A DNA stretch of 64,000 bases, taken from NCBI RefSeq assembly GCF_018139545.1, contig NZ_JAGSPJ010000003.1, positions 186,001 to 250,000 on the forward strand, read 5' to 3'. Below, piece after piece: positions 63,488 to 64,000 of this stretch. A program made the position numbers and the translations under genes. The stretch comes from Affinundibacterium fentianense (GTDB taxonomy: Bacteria > Pseudomonadota > Gammaproteobacteria > Burkholderiales > Burkholderiaceae_D). The notes below the pieces were generated by a model. It was not told where the DNA came from. It searched no databases and saw only the letters and a list, made by a program, of their open reading frames with translations. Each line of letters begins with the position of its first letter. Position 1 is the first letter of the stretch.

Positions 63488-64000
63488 TCATTGAAATTGT
63501 TGTTTCAGTGCCGCATTGACTTGTTCAAGCACATCTTCCCAATCGGCGACTCGCGTTTGTCGGAACAGACGCACGCTAGGATACCAAGGACTATCATCGC
63601 GCTCTAGCATCCAGCGCCAGTCTGGGGTGCTTGCCAATAAAATCCAAGTGGGTTTGCCGAGTGCCGCGGCGAGATGCGCGACGCTCGTATCGACCGTTAT
63701 GATGAGATCCATTTGCTCACACAGAGCCGCTGTCTCTTCAAAATCATGCATTTGTTCGGGAAACCAGTGCAGTCTTGGCGTGTTTTCTAAGGTGACAAGA
63801 TCTTCAGGACGGACTTCTTTCTGTAAGCAAAAGTAATCGACATCCTCAGACAAATGCGGTACCAGACTTGCGAGTGGGAGACTACGTTGGCGATCATTGC
63901 TGTGCTGTGGATTGCCACTCCAAACCAAGCCGATTCTGTGCCGTACTTTTGTTCCTAATTGCGTCGCTAACAGGGATTGCCAACGTGTGCGCACCGTCGG
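63488..64000 (-). CDS. C-terminal part of a GT9-like glycosyltransferase (partial, possibly TPR-linked)
   Basis: The open frame runs to the window edge (the GTG at 63994 is only an internal codon). About 170 residues are seen: IGLVWSGNPQHSNDRQRSLP, CEQMDLIITVDTSVAHLAAA, then LGKPTWILLASTPDWRWMLE and PWYPSVRLFRQ. This is the typical C-terminal half of large TPR proteins with a heptosyltransferase-like (GT9) domain. In those the N-terminal TPR region lies further upstream, so it should be outside this window. Function in protein or surface glycosylation is likely but not shown. The gene lies upstream of, and reads in the same direction as, the OPT gene. Confidence 0.85.
   Translation of the reverse strand, partial: PTVRTRWQSLLATQLGTKVRHRIGLVWSGNPQHSNDRQRSLPLASLVPHLSEDVDYFCLQKEVRPEDLVTLENTPRLHWFPEQMHDFEETAALCEQMDLIITVDTSVAHLAAALGKPTWILLASTPDWRWMLERDDSPWYPSVRLFRQTRVADWEDVLEQVNAALKQQFQ

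Overview
The window looks like a stretch of a free-living Gram-negative chromosome of moderate GC. The gene content (a complete MSHA-type pilus locus, many cyclic-di-GMP proteins, TonB-dependent uptake, several exported peptidases and an OPT transporter) suggests a betaproteobacterium, with Oxalobacteraceae/Undibacterium-like organisms as the best guess. That assignment is inference from gene families; no rRNA, tRNA, CRISPR array or insertion sequence was seen.

Layout. 1-6.8 kb: a truncated GAF-PAS-GGDEF protein, a DUF2164 protein, an exported M16 zinc protease translationally coupled to a cyclophilin-type isomerase, and an orphan MoxR ATPase. 6.9-23.3 kb: one uninterrupted locus for a mannose-sensitive-haemagglutinin-type type IV pilus, in the order mshE-G-A-C-D-O-P-Q-I-(PilN-like)-J-K-L-M-N, with many overlapping start and stop codons. 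It carries an apparent private promoter in front of the major pilin and a strong hairpin behind it. 23.5-26.8 kb: the ribosome-assembly GTPase RbgA, an unknown membrane protein and an exported M28 peptidase. 27.0-34.1 kb: a GntR/FCD regulator, a pair of tiny overlapping ORFs, a PAS-AraC regulator and two exported amidohydrolase-family proteins. Of the three amidohydrolase modules in those two proteins, only one keeps the metal ligands. 34.3-45.4 kb: a four-PAS GGDEF-EAL protein, a TonB-C domain protein, a membrane-anchored ClpP-like protein, a tricorn-like S41 protease, a glycosyltransferase/sugar-SDR pair and a small exported protein.

45.5-52.9 kb (minus strand): hydroxyproline epimerase, three subunits of a D-hydroxyproline dehydrogenase and a large TonB-dependent receptor. 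This reads as an uptake and oxidation module for hydroxyproline or hydroxyproline-containing peptides. The later deaminase and semialdehyde dehydrogenase of the pathway are not in the window. 53.2-64 kb: threonine aldolase, a calcium-loop protein, a GST, a LysE-type exporter, a TolA/TonB-like coiled-coil protein, an SDR of the TIGR01777 type, a DTW-domain protein, an OPT peptide transporter and the end of a GT9-type protein.

Two themes recur. One is cyclic-di-GMP and surface attachment: two GGDEF proteins, and a pilus ATPase whose N-terminus carries the tandem c-di-GMP-binding motif. The other is scavenging of peptides and amino acids: M16, M28 and tricorn-like proteases, a TonB receptor, TonB-like proteins, OPT transport, hydroxyproline and threonine catabolism, and LysE export. 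The least explained items are the overlapping micro-ORFs near 28 kb, the amidohydrolase pseudoenzyme pair, the hydroxyproline-linked TonB receptor with its promoter motifs, and the membrane ClpP-like protein.
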